Below, piece after piece: positions 51,562 through 60,972 of a stretch of 64,000 nucleotides of DNA; within the stretch, counting starts at the first letter, position 1; every line of letters starts with the position of its first letter. Both the position numbers and the translations under genes were made by a program. Origin of the DNA: Marivibrio sp040218065 (GTDB lineage: Bacteria; Pseudomonadota; Alphaproteobacteria; UBA8366; Aestuariispiraceae); assembly GCF_040218065.1 (NCBI RefSeq), contig NZ_JAVJQE010000005.1, positions 124,001 to 188,000 of the forward strand, written 5' to 3'. The notes under the pieces were generated by a model, which made no database searches, was not told where the DNA came from, and worked only from the letters and a program-made list of their open reading frames with translations.

Positions 51562-53072
51562 GTGAGCGATCAGCCGGAGAAAAAGCCGCCGTCTTTCGAT
51601 TGGGCGCGCGCCGGCGCGACCTTCGCGCCGATCGCCGTGCTGGTGGTGATCGTCGGCATCGCGCCGCTGCCGGCCTGGGCCGTCGTCGTGGCGCTCACCT
51701 GGCTGGCGCTCAGCCTCGTCGCCTGGCTCGGAACCCTCGACGCGCCCTCGCGCGCGCATATCGCCCGCTCGCTGAACGAGGCGCGCTTCACGCAGCTCTA
51801 CACGTTCACCGCGGGCCGCCAACTAAAACTCCTCTGGTGGCGCTTCTGCGACAACGTGCCGAACAACGCCAGTCTCCTCCCCACCGTTCGCGCCTCATGC
51901 ACACCGCCAGTCTTCGACGCAGGTCTCAAAAGTGCAATGTCGGGGGCTATATTTTTGCCGGTTTTGTGGTGGATTCTCGGCTACGATGTAGAATTAGGTG
52001 GAGATATTCTGTTATCTGGAGAAGATTCGAGCGGTGTAAGAGTTATTTTTTTATTATTTTTATTTTTTATGTTTTTGTAATATATACAAGAAACAGTTTA
52101 CTACATTAAAAACCCTATTGTTCTTATAAATATGAAATATCTATTTCCAATAATGATAATTGCGTCAACATTTATTGCACCCATTGCTCTATCGCTTACC
52201 GTAGCGGTAATTAGCATATTTATTGAATCAAAATCTTCTTCGTTGGCGGTTGGATTCATTGGGTTAGGGACCATGTTTGGAATAATTTTATTTCAGAACG
52301 ATATCGATAATAATATTTCATATTTATTAATAGGATCTTCTATATTTGTTCTTATTATTTCTTTTGTTATTTTTCACTCATAAAAGATTTTCCGTTTCAA
52401 ATAATTACATTGATTTCACTTCCTTTGTTTTGGATTTTAACGACTGTTATAATCCAATGAGATAATATTTCCCCTTCCTCTAGATGGATGTTTATTTTGT
52501 TTTCAGTTATTCCAGTCGTGACGGGTCTCGGAAACGCATTTGCTTACGCTACGACCCTATCATTGATGCGCATGGGCCTGCGAGCACAGCAACCGCTCTT
52601 GTATGGATTGTTTGACCTCGCGATTGCCTTGGTGTTGTTCCTCGCGCTGGGGGCGGCGTTGACGGCGACGATCGCCGGGCTCAACGGGCTCGCGGGGGTT
52701 CCGATTCTGGATCTGGGCGTCCTGTTCGCGGGGCTGCACAGCGATCCGCACGCCTATTGGTGGCTCTACGCCATGGTCTTCTCCACAATCGTGCCGACGG
52801 CGGTGCACGGCGGGTTGAGCCTGTTGGGGGCGCAGGCGCTGGCGCCGCTTTGGGCCCGCCGGCCGGCCGCGCGGCTGTTGACCGACGGCGATCGGGCGTG
52901 GAAGGCGGTGGCGGCGCCGCTGGCGGTCGGCGCGATGTGGGCGGGGCCGTTCCTCTCCGCCGCCCTGATTTTGTGGGGCCTCTGGACGATCGGCGCGGAC
53001 GCGCTGGCGGCGGCGGGCGGGTTCTATCTGCAGACCCTGACCGATCTGGCGGTGTGGATCGGGGCGTTTTGA
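51562..53072 (+). pseudogene. Disrupted multi-span membrane protein gene with a low-GC core
   Basis: The 5' end (MSDQPEKKPPSFDWARAG, then two spans) and 3' end (from SLMRMGLRAQQPLLYGLFDL, with spans and AVHGGLSLLGAQALAPLWA) are GC-rich. The middle, about 51.93-52.57 kb, is strongly AT-rich. Read through, it still encodes hydrophobic segments (LFPIMIIASTFIAPIALSL, FVLIISFVIF, ITLISLPLFWILTTVII). It is broken by a TAA at 52078, a TAA at 52381 with a frame change, and a TGA at 52458. A single gene damaged after partial replacement is likely; three separate short genes is the alternative. I do not recognise the family. Confidence 0.55.
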
Positions 53073-53160
53073 GGGCGCTCGGCCCCGCCTTGCTCTCCCG
53101 CGCCCTGATGACAATCAGAACCCAGGGCCGCAGGTTACGGTCGGTGCGGGCCGCCCTGGA

Positions 53161-53178
53161 CCCTGACTTTCGTCAGGG
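53161..53178. terminator. Hairpin after the mutase gene
   Basis: CCCTGAC-TTTC-GTCAGGG, a 7-bp stem. It lies 31 bp beyond the 3' end of the leftward mutase gene and after the rightward broken gene. It may end transcription for one or both; no clear T-tract. Confidence 0.45.
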
Positions 53179-53208
53179 ATCGGAGACCTGCGTTTCGAGA
53201 GGGCGGCG

Positions 53209-55368
53209 CTACTCCGCGGCTTGCGCCTGCGCCTTCGAGATCAGCTGAAGGATTTCGCTCGCCGCGTGGGGGATGTTGGTGCCGGGGCCGTAGACGGCGG
53301 CGACGCCCGCCTGCATCAGGAACTCGTAGTCCTGGGGCGGAATGACGCCGCCGCAGACGACCAGCACGTCGTCCGCGCCTTCGGCCTTCAAGGCCTTGAT
53401 CAGCTGCGGGACCAGCGTCTTGTGGCCGGCCGCCTGGCTGGAGACGCCGACGACGTGGACGTCGGCCTCGATCGCTTGGGCGGCGGCCTCCTCCGGCGTC
53501 TGGAAAAGCGGGCCGACATCGACGTCGAAGCCGATGTCGGCGAAGGCGGTGGCGATCACCTTGGCGCCGCGGTCGTGGCCGTCCTGGCCCATCTTGACCA
53601 CCAGCATGCGCGGGCGGCGGCCCTCGGCCTCCACGAAGGTCTCGATCTCATCCTTGATCTTCATGAAGCCCTCGTCCCCTTCGTAGGCCGAGCCGTAGAC
53701 GCCGGTGATCGAGCGGATGGTCGCGCGGTGGCGGGTGAAGACCCGCTCCAGCGCGTCCGAGATCTCGCCGACCGTCGCGCGCGCCCGCGCGGCCTCGACC
53801 GACAGCGCGAGGAGGTTCCCCTCCTTGCTCTCGGCCGCCTTGGAGAGCGCGTCGAGCGCGGCGCGGCAGGCCGTCTCGTCGCGGCTCTCGCGCACCTTTT
53901 TAAGCCGCGCGATCTGGCTGTCGCGGACCTTGGCGTTGTCGACGTCCAGGATGTCGATCTCGTCCTTGTCGGTCGATGTGTACTTGTTGACGCCGACGAT
54001 CACCTCCTCGCCCCGGTCGATGCGCGCCTGCCGCTGGGCGGCGGCCTCCTCGATCTTCATCTTGGGCCAGCCCTCGTCGACGGCCTTGGTCATGCCGCCC
54101 ATCTCTTCGACCTGATCGATCAGCTTTTGCGCCTCCTCGATCAGCGAAGCGGTGAGGCTCTCGACGTAGTAGCTGCCGGCCAGCGGGTCGACCGTCTGGG
54201 TGATCCCGGTCTCCTCCTGCAGCACCAGCTGGGTGTTGCGCGCGATGCGCGCGGAGAAGTCGGTCGGCAGCCCGATCGCCTCGTCGAAGGCGTTGGTGTG
54301 AAGCGACTGCGCGCCGCCGAGCACGGCCGCCATCGCCTCCACCGTCGTGCGGATCACGTTGTTGTAGGGGTCCTGCTCGGTCAGCGACCAGCCCGAGGTC
54401 TGGCAGTGGGTGCGCAGCATCAGCGAGCGCGGATCCTTCGGCTGGAACTCCTTCTTCATCAGCTCGGCCCACATGTAGCGCGCCGCGCGCAGCTTGGCGG
54501 CCTCCATGAAGAAGTTCATGCCGATGCAGAAGAAGAAGCTGAGGCGCGGCGCGAACTTGTCCACATCGAGGCCCTTGGAGGCGGCGGCGCGGACATACTC
54601 CAGCCCGTCGGCCAGCGTGAAGGCGAGCTCCTGGGTCAGCGTCGCGCCCGCCTCCTGCATGTGATAGCCGGAGATCGAGATCGAGTTGAAGCGCGGCATC
54701 TTCTCGGCCGTGTATTCGATGATGTCGGCGACGATCCGCATCGAGGGCTCGGGCGGGTAGATGTAGGTGTTGCGGACCATGAACTCCTTCAGGATGTCGT
54801 TCTGGATCGTGCCGCTCAGCTTTTCCGGCGGGCAGCCCTGCTCCTCGCCGGCGACGATGAAGTTCGCCAGAATCGGCAGCACGGCGCCGTTCATGGTCAT
54901 GGAGACGCTCATCTCCTCCAGCGGGATCTCGTCGAACAGGATCTTCATGTCCTCGACGGAATCGATCGCCACGCCCGCCTTGCCGACGTCGCCCTCGACG
55001 CGCGGATGATCGCTGTCATAGCCGCGGTGGGTCGCCAGATCGAAGGCGACGGAGAGCCCTTTCTGCCCGGCCTTCAGGTTTCGCTTGTAGAAGGCGTTGG
55101 ATTCCTCGGCCGTAGAGAAGCCGGCGTATTGGCGCACCGTCCAGGGCCGGCCGACATACATCGTCGCCTTCGGCCCGCGGGTGAACGGCGCGAAGCCGGG
55201 CAGGGTCCCGATCTGCGGCAGCCCCTCCAGGTCGTCCGCCGTATAAAGCGGCTTGATCGAAATCCCTTCGGGCGTTCGCCAGGCGAGCTCGTCGGGGGTC
55301 CGGCCCTTGGTCTCCGTCTCGACCAGCGCTTCCCAGTCCTTCAGAGTCTTCTTCTCGAACGCGGCCAT
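53209..55368 (-). CDS. scpA: Methylmalonyl-CoA mutase
   Basis: A 719-residue adenosylcobalamin enzyme converting methylmalonyl-CoA to succinyl-CoA. The catalytic domain has YAGFSTAEESNAFYKRNL, GLSVAFDLATHRGYDSDHP and CQTSGWSLTEQDPYNNVIRT. The C-terminal B12 domain has the base-off motif GQDGHDRGAKVIATAFADIG, with DxHxxG. A full-length single-chain mutase. It works in the propionate and ethylmalonyl-CoA routes, with the mcd gene located 6 kb downstream. Confidence 0.97.
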   Translation of the reverse strand: MAAFEKKTLKDWEALVETETKGRTPDELAWRTPEGISIKPLYTADDLEGLPQIGTLPGFAPFTRGPKATMYVGRPWTVRQYAGFSTAEESNAFYKRNLKAGQKGLSVAFDLATHRGYDSDHPRVEGDVGKAGVAIDSVEDMKILFDEIPLEEMSVSMTMNGAVLPILANFIVAGEEQGCPPEKLSGTIQNDILKEFMVRNTYIYPPEPSMRIVADIIEYTAEKMPRFNSISISGYHMQEAGATLTQELAFTLADGLEYVRAAASKGLDVDKFAPRLSFFFCIGMNFFMEAAKLRAARYMWAELMKKEFQPKDPRSLMLRTHCQTSGWSLTEQDPYNNVIRTTVEAMAAVLGGAQSLHTNAFDEAIGLPTDFSARIARNTQLVLQEETGITQTVDPLAGSYYVESLTASLIEEAQKLIDQVEEMGGMTKAVDEGWPKMKIEEAAAQRQARIDRGEEVIVGVNKYTSTDKDEIDILDVDNAKVRDSQIARLKKVRESRDETACRAALDALSKAAESKEGNLLALSVEAARARATVGEISDALERVFTRHRATIRSITGVYGSAYEGDEGFMKIKDEIETFVEAEGRRPRMLVVKMGQDGHDRGAKVIATAFADIGFDVDVGPLFQTPEEAAAQAIEADVHVVGVSSQAAGHKTLVPQLIKALKAEGADDVLVVCGGVIPPQDYEFLMQAGVAAVYGPGTNIPHAASEILQLISKAQAQAAE

Positions 55369-55485
55369 AGGCGAGCCTCCCGAACCAGTCTTTCATCCGT
55401 CGCTCCGCGGGTTATACCGCTCCCGACGGGGGCAAGTCCAACCTACGCTTGATGCGCGCGCGGGCGCGCCCCTATGGTGTGGCTC

Positions 55486-56499
55486 ATGACGCAGCCCGCA
55501 GACCTTCCGGTGGGGATCGCCGACATCGACGCCGCCCGTCGCCGGATCGCCGGCCATGTGCTCCATTCTCCGCTGGTGGCGAGCCCCGCTTTGAGCGCTG
55601 AGACGGGGCGCGAGGTGCGCCTGAAGCTCGACCAACTGCAGGCGACCGGCGCCTTCAAGCTGCGCGGCGCGACCAACGCCATCCTGAGCCTGGGCGCGGC
55701 CGAGCGGGCGCGCGGCGTCACCTGCTGCTCGACCGGCAATCACGGCCGCGCCGTCGCCTATGCGGCCGCGCAGGTCGGCGTGCGGGCGGTGATCTGCATG
55801 TCCGCCCTCGTTCCCCGCAACAAGGTCGAGGGCGTCGAGGCGTTGGGCGCCGAAGCCCGCATCGTCGGCCGCAGCCAGGACGAGGCGGCGGTCGAGGCCG
55901 AGCGGCTGGTCGCGCAGGAGGGGATGGTGATGATCCCGCCCTTCGATCACAGGGACGTCGTCGCCGGCCAGGGGACCTGCGGGCTGGAGCTCGTGGAGGA
56001 TTGGCCCGAGGTCGACACTGTGCTCGTCCCGCTCTCCGGCGGCGGGCTGATCGCGGGCGTCGCCGCCGCGGTCAAGGCGCGGCGGCCCCAGGCGCGCCTC
56101 GTCGGGATCAGCATGGCGCGCGGCGCGGCGATGCATGAGAGCCTCGCCGCCGGCCGTCCTGTCGCGGTGGAGGAGGCGCCGAGCCTGGCGGATTCGCTGG
56201 GCGGCGGAATCGGCCTCGACAACCAGGTCACTTTCGCGATGGTGCGCGATCTGGTCGACGAGACGATCCTGCTGGACGAGCGGGAGATCGCGTCTGGCAT
56301 GCGTTGGCTTTACCGCGAGCATCAGCTGGCGGTCGAAGGCGGGGCGGCCGTCGGCGTCGCCGCGCTGCTGCACGGAAAGGTCGCGCGGCCCAGCGATCAC
56401 ATCGCCGTGATCGTCACCGGGCGCAACGTCGATATGGACTTGTTCACGCGCATAGCCTCGGGCGAGGATGTGGATCTCGCGGCGGAAGCGGCTGCGTAA
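55486..56499 (+). CDS. eutB: Hydroxyectoine utilization dehydratase EutB
   Basis: A 337-residue fold-II PLP enzyme of the serine/threonine dehydratase family. The PLP lysine is in GAFKLRGATNAILSLG. CSTGNHGRAVAYAAAQ and the glycine-rich loop PLSGGGLIAGVAAAVK bind PLP phosphate. Overall it matches EutB, which acts in hydroxyectoine breakdown. It is not the ethanolamine EutB. It pairs with eutC, 21 bp downstream, and diverges from scpA. ATG 55486 or 55474 are both possible starts. The other ectoine degradation genes are not in the window. Confidence 0.88.
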   Translation: MTQPADLPVGIADIDAARRRIAGHVLHSPLVASPALSAETGREVRLKLDQLQATGAFKLRGATNAILSLGAAERARGVTCCSTGNHGRAVAYAAAQVGVRAVICMSALVPRNKVEGVEALGAEARIVGRSQDEAAVEAERLVAQEGMVMIPPFDHRDVVAGQGTCGLELVEDWPEVDTVLVPLSGGGLIAGVAAAVKARRPQARLVGISMARGAAMHESLAAGRPVAVEEAPSLADSLGGGIGLDNQVTFAMVRDLVDETILLDEREIASGMRWLYREHQLAVEGGAAVGVAALLHGKVARPSDHIAVIVTGRNVDMDLFTRIASGEDVDLAAEAAA

Positions 56500-56520
56500 A
56501 GGCGGGGTTGAGAGGAGGCG

Positions 56521-57513
56521 ATGGCGGACGTTCTGGTGCTGACGGAAAAGGAGCTGCGCGCGTGCGTCGAGCTCGATTCCGGCGCGGTCGACATGATCGC
56601 GGAGGCTTTCGCGACGCTGGCGACGAAGCCCGTCCAGATGCCCCCCATCCTGCGCATGGACATGGAGGAGCGCCGCGGCGAGGTGGACGTGAAGACGGCC
56701 TACGTCCCGGGCCTCGACGGCTTTGCGGTCAAGGTCAGCCCCGGTTTCTTCGACAATCCGAAGAAGGGCCTGGCGACGACGAACGGCCTGATGACCGTCC
56801 ACAGCGCCGAGACGGGCGTCGTCCAGGCCGTCCTGCTGGACAACGGCTATCTGACCGACGTGCGCACCGCCGCCGCCGGCGCCGTCGCCGCCCGCTGTCT
56901 GGCGCCGGAGAGCGTCTCGACCCTGGGGATCGTCGGGGCCGGCATGCAGGCCCGCCTGCAGGCCAAGGCCTTCTGCCTCGAGCGCAAGGTGGACCGCATC
57001 CTGGTCTGGGGCCGCGATCCCGACGGCGCGGCCAAGGCGGCGCAGGAGATCACGCGGCTGACCGGCCGTCAGGCCTCCGTCTCCGAAAGCCTCTCCGGGC
57101 TTGTGCGTGAGGCGGACGCCGTCGTCACCGCGACGCCCAGCCGCAAGCCCTTGATCGACCGCGCCATGCTCCATCCCGGCCTGCACATCACCGCGATGGG
57201 CGCCGACGCCGAACAGAAGAACGAACTGGCGCCAGAGGTGGTGGCGGAGGCCGAGCTCTTCGTCTGCGACAAGCATGAACAATCCGCGCGCCTCGGCGAA
57301 CTGCATCACGCCGTCGGCGCGGGCCTTGTGCCCGAAGACATGCCGGTCACCGAGCTGGGCGAGATCGTCGCCGGCCTGAAACCCGGCCGGACTGAGGCCG
57401 ACCAGATCACGGTCTGCGACCTGACCGGGACCGGCGTGCAGGACACGGCGATCGCCGTTCACGCCCTGAAAGTCGCGCGCGAGAAGGGATTCGGGACGGT
57501 GGTGTCGACTTAG
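56521..57513 (+). CDS. eutC: Ectoine utilization protein EutC (cyclodeaminase family)
   Basis: A 330-residue ornithine-cyclodeaminase/mu-crystallin family NAD(P)-binding protein. RGEVDVKTAYVPGLDGFAVK and SPGFFDNPKKGLATTNGL near residues 55-90 are strongly EutC-like, DNGYLTDVRTAAAGAVAAR is the family core, and the Rossmann turn is GIVGAGMQARLQ. It follows eutB in the same operon. Confidence 0.88.
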   Translation: MADVLVLTEKELRACVELDSGAVDMIAEAFATLATKPVQMPPILRMDMEERRGEVDVKTAYVPGLDGFAVKVSPGFFDNPKKGLATTNGLMTVHSAETGVVQAVLLDNGYLTDVRTAAAGAVAARCLAPESVSTLGIVGAGMQARLQAKAFCLERKVDRILVWGRDPDGAAKAAQEITRLTGRQASVSESLSGLVREADAVVTATPSRKPLIDRAMLHPGLHITAMGADAEQKNELAPEVVAEAELFVCDKHEQSARLGELHHAVGAGLVPEDMPVTELGEIVAGLKPGRTEADQITVCDLTGTGVQDTAIAVHALKVAREKGFGTVVST

Positions 57514-57833
57514 CCGGGGCCGCCCTCTTGTTTGGTGGAAGCAGGGCCGGAAAAGGGCGGGCGCCGTCAGGCGCGCTTGACGGATCCCGGCGCGTCGCGC
57601 CGGGTCGATTTTATCACGAAAATCGCACTCCCCCTCCCACCTTCCCCCTATGACGGGAAGAGGCCTTTCGTCGGCCATTTTACTCCCCTTGCCCCTGATC
57701 TCGTTCCGCGCTACCGATAACGCCATGATCGATCGTTTCACGCGTTTCGCCATTCCGCGCATTACGACCCCGGCCGCTGCGGCGCGCCGGGCCTCTCGTC
57801 ATGCGTTGTGCGAAACCGTCAGGAGCGATCGAT
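57514..57833. other. Intergenic region with one repeat
   Basis: About 320 bp. It contains the family 3 repeat copy at 57586-57664. The rest shows no gene; the last 15 bases hold the AGGAG site of the next gene. Confidence 0.6.
57586..57664 (+). repeat. Intergenic repeat family 3, copy B
   Basis: Begins with the palindrome CCCGGCGCGTCGCGCCGGG, then ATCGCAC, then the CCTCCCACCTTCCCC / GGGAAGAGGC hairpin. The same order of three blocks is seen at 63504-63579. Confidence 0.65.
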
Positions 57834-58148
57834 ATGTCGCCAGTCTCTGAACCGACCCAATCCCAGAGCGTCACCGCCTGCTTCACCGTGCTTGCCGACG
57901 CCGAGCCGGGCGCCTTGCCCCGCCTGTTGGGCGCCGTCGCCAAGCTGGGTCTGACGCCCGCCCGCCTGGTCGCAAGCCTCAGCGAGGACGGCGAGGAATT
58001 GACCCTCGACCTGCAGGTCGCCGGCCTCGCCCCCGGCCGCGCTGCGATCGTGGGCGACACCCTGCGCGCCATGGTCGGCGTACGCGCGGCCTTGGTCGGC
58101 GCCAAGGCGCCGGCCGCGCGCGGGCCGCATGCGGTGCGCGCCGCGTAA
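57834..58148 (+). CDS. Small ACT-like domain protein
   Basis: A 104-residue protein with the beta-alpha-beta pattern of an ACT domain: CFTVLADAEPGALPRLLGAV, then AKLGLTPARLVAS. A single ACT domain could bind an amino acid and regulate an enzyme. It starts at the ATG with an AGGAG site, and a Nudix gene follows 19 bp later. Function unknown. Confidence 0.75.
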   Translation: MSPVSEPTQSQSVTACFTVLADAEPGALPRLLGAVAKLGLTPARLVASLSEDGEELTLDLQVAGLAPGRAAIVGDTLRAMVGVRAALVGAKAPAARGPHAVRAA

Positions 58149-58167
58149 GAGGGAGGCCGGAAAGCGC

Positions 58168-59016
58168 ATGAGCTTTCTCGACCGCATCGCCGCCTGCAAC
58201 AACGCCGACATGGCGGACTACGTCGGGCTTCATGGGTTCGGACGCCGGATCGGCTGGGTGCGCCGCGACCGCCTTGAGCTGCTGGCGCGCCATGACGGCG
58301 CCTTTCGCCGGGAGGGCGTTGGGATCGCGCTGGCTGAAAGCGAGCCCGCCCGGGCCGAGACGGCGGTCGATCGCGCGCTGGCCGACTTGGCCGAGGCCGG
58401 CCATATCGAGGCCTGGCGGGGCGAACGCTACCGCGTGGCCGAGCGCTACGGGGGGCCGACGCTGATGACGATCGAGCGTGCGGCGGCCCCGTTTCTCGGC
58501 GTGCGCAGTTGGGGCGTCCACATGACCGGCTATGTCCGCCGGCCGAACGGCGGGTTCGATCTGTGGATCGCCGAGCGCGCGCACGACAAGCCCACCTATC
58601 CGGGCGAGCTCGACAACACCGTCGCCGGCGGTCAGCCGGCCGAGCTCGGCCTTCAGGAAAATCTCGTGAAGGAGTGCGGCGAGGAGGCGGCGATCCCGCC
58701 CGCGCTCGCCGCCCGGGCGCAGGCGGTCGGGACGATCAGCTATCGCCACGCGCTGCCCGCGGGGCTCAAGCCGGACGAGATGTTCTGCTTCGATCTGGAG
58801 TTGCCGGAGGACTTCACGCCCGAGGCCGCGGACGGGGAGGTGCACGCCTTTATGCGTCTGCCGGCCGAGGAGGTGATCGAGATCGTGCGCGAGACCGATC
58901 GCTTCAAATTCAATTGCGCGCTGGTCCTGATCGACTTCTTCATCCGTCGCGGCCTGATCGCGCCGGACGCAGAGCCGGACTACGCCGAAATCTGTTCAGG
59001 CCTCCGACGCGGGTGA
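58168..59016 (+). CDS. DUF4743 / Nudix-family hydrolase
   Basis: A 282-residue protein. The N-terminal ~115 residues are the DUF4743 type (VGLHGFGRRIGWVRRDRLELL). The Nudix domain follows from LGVRSWGVHMTGYVRR. The Nudix box is AGGQPAELGLQENLVKECGE followed by EA, lightly changed from the consensus. Relatives include thiamine-diphosphate-hydrolysing Nudix proteins. It converges with the next gene and overlaps it by 21 bp. Confidence 0.88.
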   Translation: MSFLDRIAACNNADMADYVGLHGFGRRIGWVRRDRLELLARHDGAFRREGVGIALAESEPARAETAVDRALADLAEAGHIEAWRGERYRVAERYGGPTLMTIERAAAPFLGVRSWGVHMTGYVRRPNGGFDLWIAERAHDKPTYPGELDNTVAGGQPAELGLQENLVKECGEEAAIPPALAARAQAVGTISYRHALPAGLKPDEMFCFDLELPEDFTPEAADGEVHAFMRLPAEEVIEIVRETDRFKFNCALVLIDFFIRRGLIAPDAEPDYAEICSGLRRG

Positions 59017-60030
59017 GCGCTCGGCCAGCGTCGCGACGAGGCGGTGCAGCGCAAGGATCTCCTCGGCCGCGGTCAGCGCCGGACCCTCGAGCGCCGACGG
59101 GTCGCTCTGCGCGCGGGTGAGCGCGTCGCGCAGGGCGCTCTCGTCCCCGGTCAGCGCCCCCTCGCCTTGGAGATAGAGCAGCAGCCGGCGATCGGTCGCC
59201 GCCAACAAAAAGGGCGGTTGGTCACGCCCCCCCAGGAGCCCGCCCAATGCGTCGAAGAAGCCCCGCGGCAGGTCGGAGAAGGGCGCGGTCCCGTTCGCGC
59301 TTTGCCCGCGCACGCCGTCGACGCCCGCGGGCGGCGCAACCGGGCGGGCGTTCAAATGCGTGCGCGCGAACCAGTCGTGTGCGGCCTCAGCCAGCGCGCC
59401 GGTCTCCCAGGTCATGAGAGCCGCGCCTTCGACTTGGCGATCGCACGCGATCTGCAGCAAGCGCCCGCGCATCTCCGAACCAGGCTGCGCCGTCGGCGTT
59501 CCATGATCCACCGCGCCAAGCGCGTAGGATACGCCCGCGGCCCGGCCGGCCAACGCCTCCTCCAGATAGCCGGCGGCGCTCGGCGGCGCGGCGCCCGCCT
59601 GGGCGAGCAGTCTGAGATCGAGCGTCGGGTTTTCTACATCCTCCGCCGCCAGCCGATCGGCGGAGGAGAGACGCCCGCTCGCCGACAGCCCGGCGGCGGC
59701 TGCCGTGAGCGCGTGTCGTCGCGCCGCCGTCACCCATTCCGCCGCTTGGTTCGGGTGCATCCGACGCGCCAGCCGCAGTCCCATGAGAAAGGTAAGCAGC
59801 GCGAACGTCGCCGCCGTAAGCGCCACGCTCAGGGCGTCCGCCCCCTGATAACCGGCCGCCGAGGCGCCGAGCGCGCCGCCGGCAAAGGCCAGGAATCCGG
59901 GAAGGCGCCGGCGACGGGGCTGCGGAGCGGCGCCGGGCGGCGGCGGCGCCGGGCCCGCCTCGGCCAATGCGGTCCGGACGCCGGCCGCCAGGGCCGCGTC
60001 GCAGGGGGACTTGGCCGGCTCCTCAGTCAT
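58996..60030 (-). CDS. Membrane protein of unknown function
   Basis: A 344-residue protein I do not recognise. A Pro-rich N-terminus (about 27-40) precedes two adjacent spans (GFLAFAGGALGASAAGY and ALTAATFALLTFLMGLRLA). The cytoplasmic part has a predicted beta-rich piece FLLAATDRRLLLYLQGEGAL near residue 275. The start overlaps the gluQ stop by 8 bp, so it is probably translated from the gluQ mRNA. Confidence 0.7.
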   Translation of the reverse strand: MTEEPAKSPCDAALAAGVRTALAEAGPAPPPPGAAPQPRRRRLPGFLAFAGGALGASAAGYQGADALSVALTAATFALLTFLMGLRLARRMHPNQAAEWVTAARRHALTAAAAGLSASGRLSSADRLAAEDVENPTLDLRLLAQAGAAPPSAAGYLEEALAGRAAGVSYALGAVDHGTPTAQPGSEMRGRLLQIACDRQVEGAALMTWETGALAEAAHDWFARTHLNARPVAPPAGVDGVRGQSANGTAPFSDLPRGFFDALGGLLGGRDQPPFLLAATDRRLLLYLQGEGALTGDESALRDALTRAQSDPSALEGPALTAAEEILALHRLVATLAERSPASEA

Positions 60031-60922
60031 GCGCGCCTCGCCGGGCTCTCTCGGCGACCTCGGCGCGCCCGGCGATCTCGGCGCGCACCTGCGCCGGCGT
60101 CCAGCCGGCCTGGCGCAGCGCCTGCAGGCTTTCGCTGTCGGCGCGCTTGGCGAGGCGTTTGCCGCTCTCGTCGGTCAGCAGCGGGTGGTGGTGATAGCGC
60201 GGCTCGGGCAGGCCCAAGAGGGTCTGCAGAATGCGGTGGATATGGGTCGCATGCAGCAGATCCTCGCCGCGCGTCACCAGCGTCACGCCCTGCAGCGCGT
60301 CGTCGACCGTGACGCAGAGGTGGTAGCTGGCGGGGGCGTCCTTGCGCGCCAGCACGACGTCGCCGCAGCTCTCCGGATCGACCGCGACGGTCCCGAAGCG
60401 CCGGTCGGCGAAGCTCAGCGGGCCGGCCATGCGCGCGGCCTTCGTCATATCGAGGCGCACGGCGTAGGCGCGGCCCTCGGCCAAGCGGTCCTCGATCTCG
60501 CTGCGGCTAAGACCCTTGCAGGTTCCGGGATAGAGCGGGCCGTCGGGTCCGTGCGGAGCGCTGTCGGACGCCGCGATCTCCGCCTGGATCTCCTTGCGCG
60601 TGCAAAAGCAGGGATAGGCGACGCCGCCTTCCTCGAGCGCGTGGAGGAACTCCCGATAAAGCTCGAAATGCTCCGACTGGCGGCGCACCGGCTCAGGCCA
60701 GTCGATCCCCAGCCAGCGCAGATCCTGGATTATCCCCGCCTCGTACTCAGCGCGCGCGCGGCCCTGATCGATGTCCTCAAGGCGCAGCAGGAAGGTTCCG
60801 CCGGCCTCTTCCGCCGCCTGGGCCGCGACCAGCGCGGAATAGGCGTGGCCCAGATGCAGCCGGCCGGTCGGGCTCGGCGCGAAGCGCGTGACGGGGGGGG
60901 AAGGGTCGGCGTCCGTCCTCAT
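60023..60922 (-). CDS. gluQ: Glutamyl-Q tRNA(Asp) synthetase
   Basis: A 299-residue class I synthetase paralogue lacking the anticodon-binding part. It glutamylates queuosine in tRNA-Asp. The HIGH-type motif is FAPSPTGRLHLGHAYSA, the KMSKS-type is DESGKRLAKRADSESL, and zinc ligands are seen in YPCFCTRKEI and LYPGTCKGLS. Length fits GluQRS rather than GltX. Confidence 0.94.
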   Translation of the reverse strand: MRTDADPSPPVTRFAPSPTGRLHLGHAYSALVAAQAAEEAGGTFLLRLEDIDQGRARAEYEAGIIQDLRWLGIDWPEPVRRQSEHFELYREFLHALEEGGVAYPCFCTRKEIQAEIAASDSAPHGPDGPLYPGTCKGLSRSEIEDRLAEGRAYAVRLDMTKAARMAGPLSFADRRFGTVAVDPESCGDVVLARKDAPASYHLCVTVDDALQGVTLVTRGEDLLHATHIHRILQTLLGLPEPRYHHHPLLTDESGKRLAKRADSESLQALRQAGWTPAQVRAEIAGRAEVAERARRGAHD

Positions 60923-60972
60923 GGCTCCGGGTATAGCGTCTTGCGCCCGGACGCGCTATCAGCATCCGGACC

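Noticed and set aside
55486..57513. A beta-hydroxyaspartate cycle pair (BhcB/BhcD), since both use the same protein families.
   Set aside because: The BhcA and BhcC genes are missing and the conserved segments fit EutB and EutC better.
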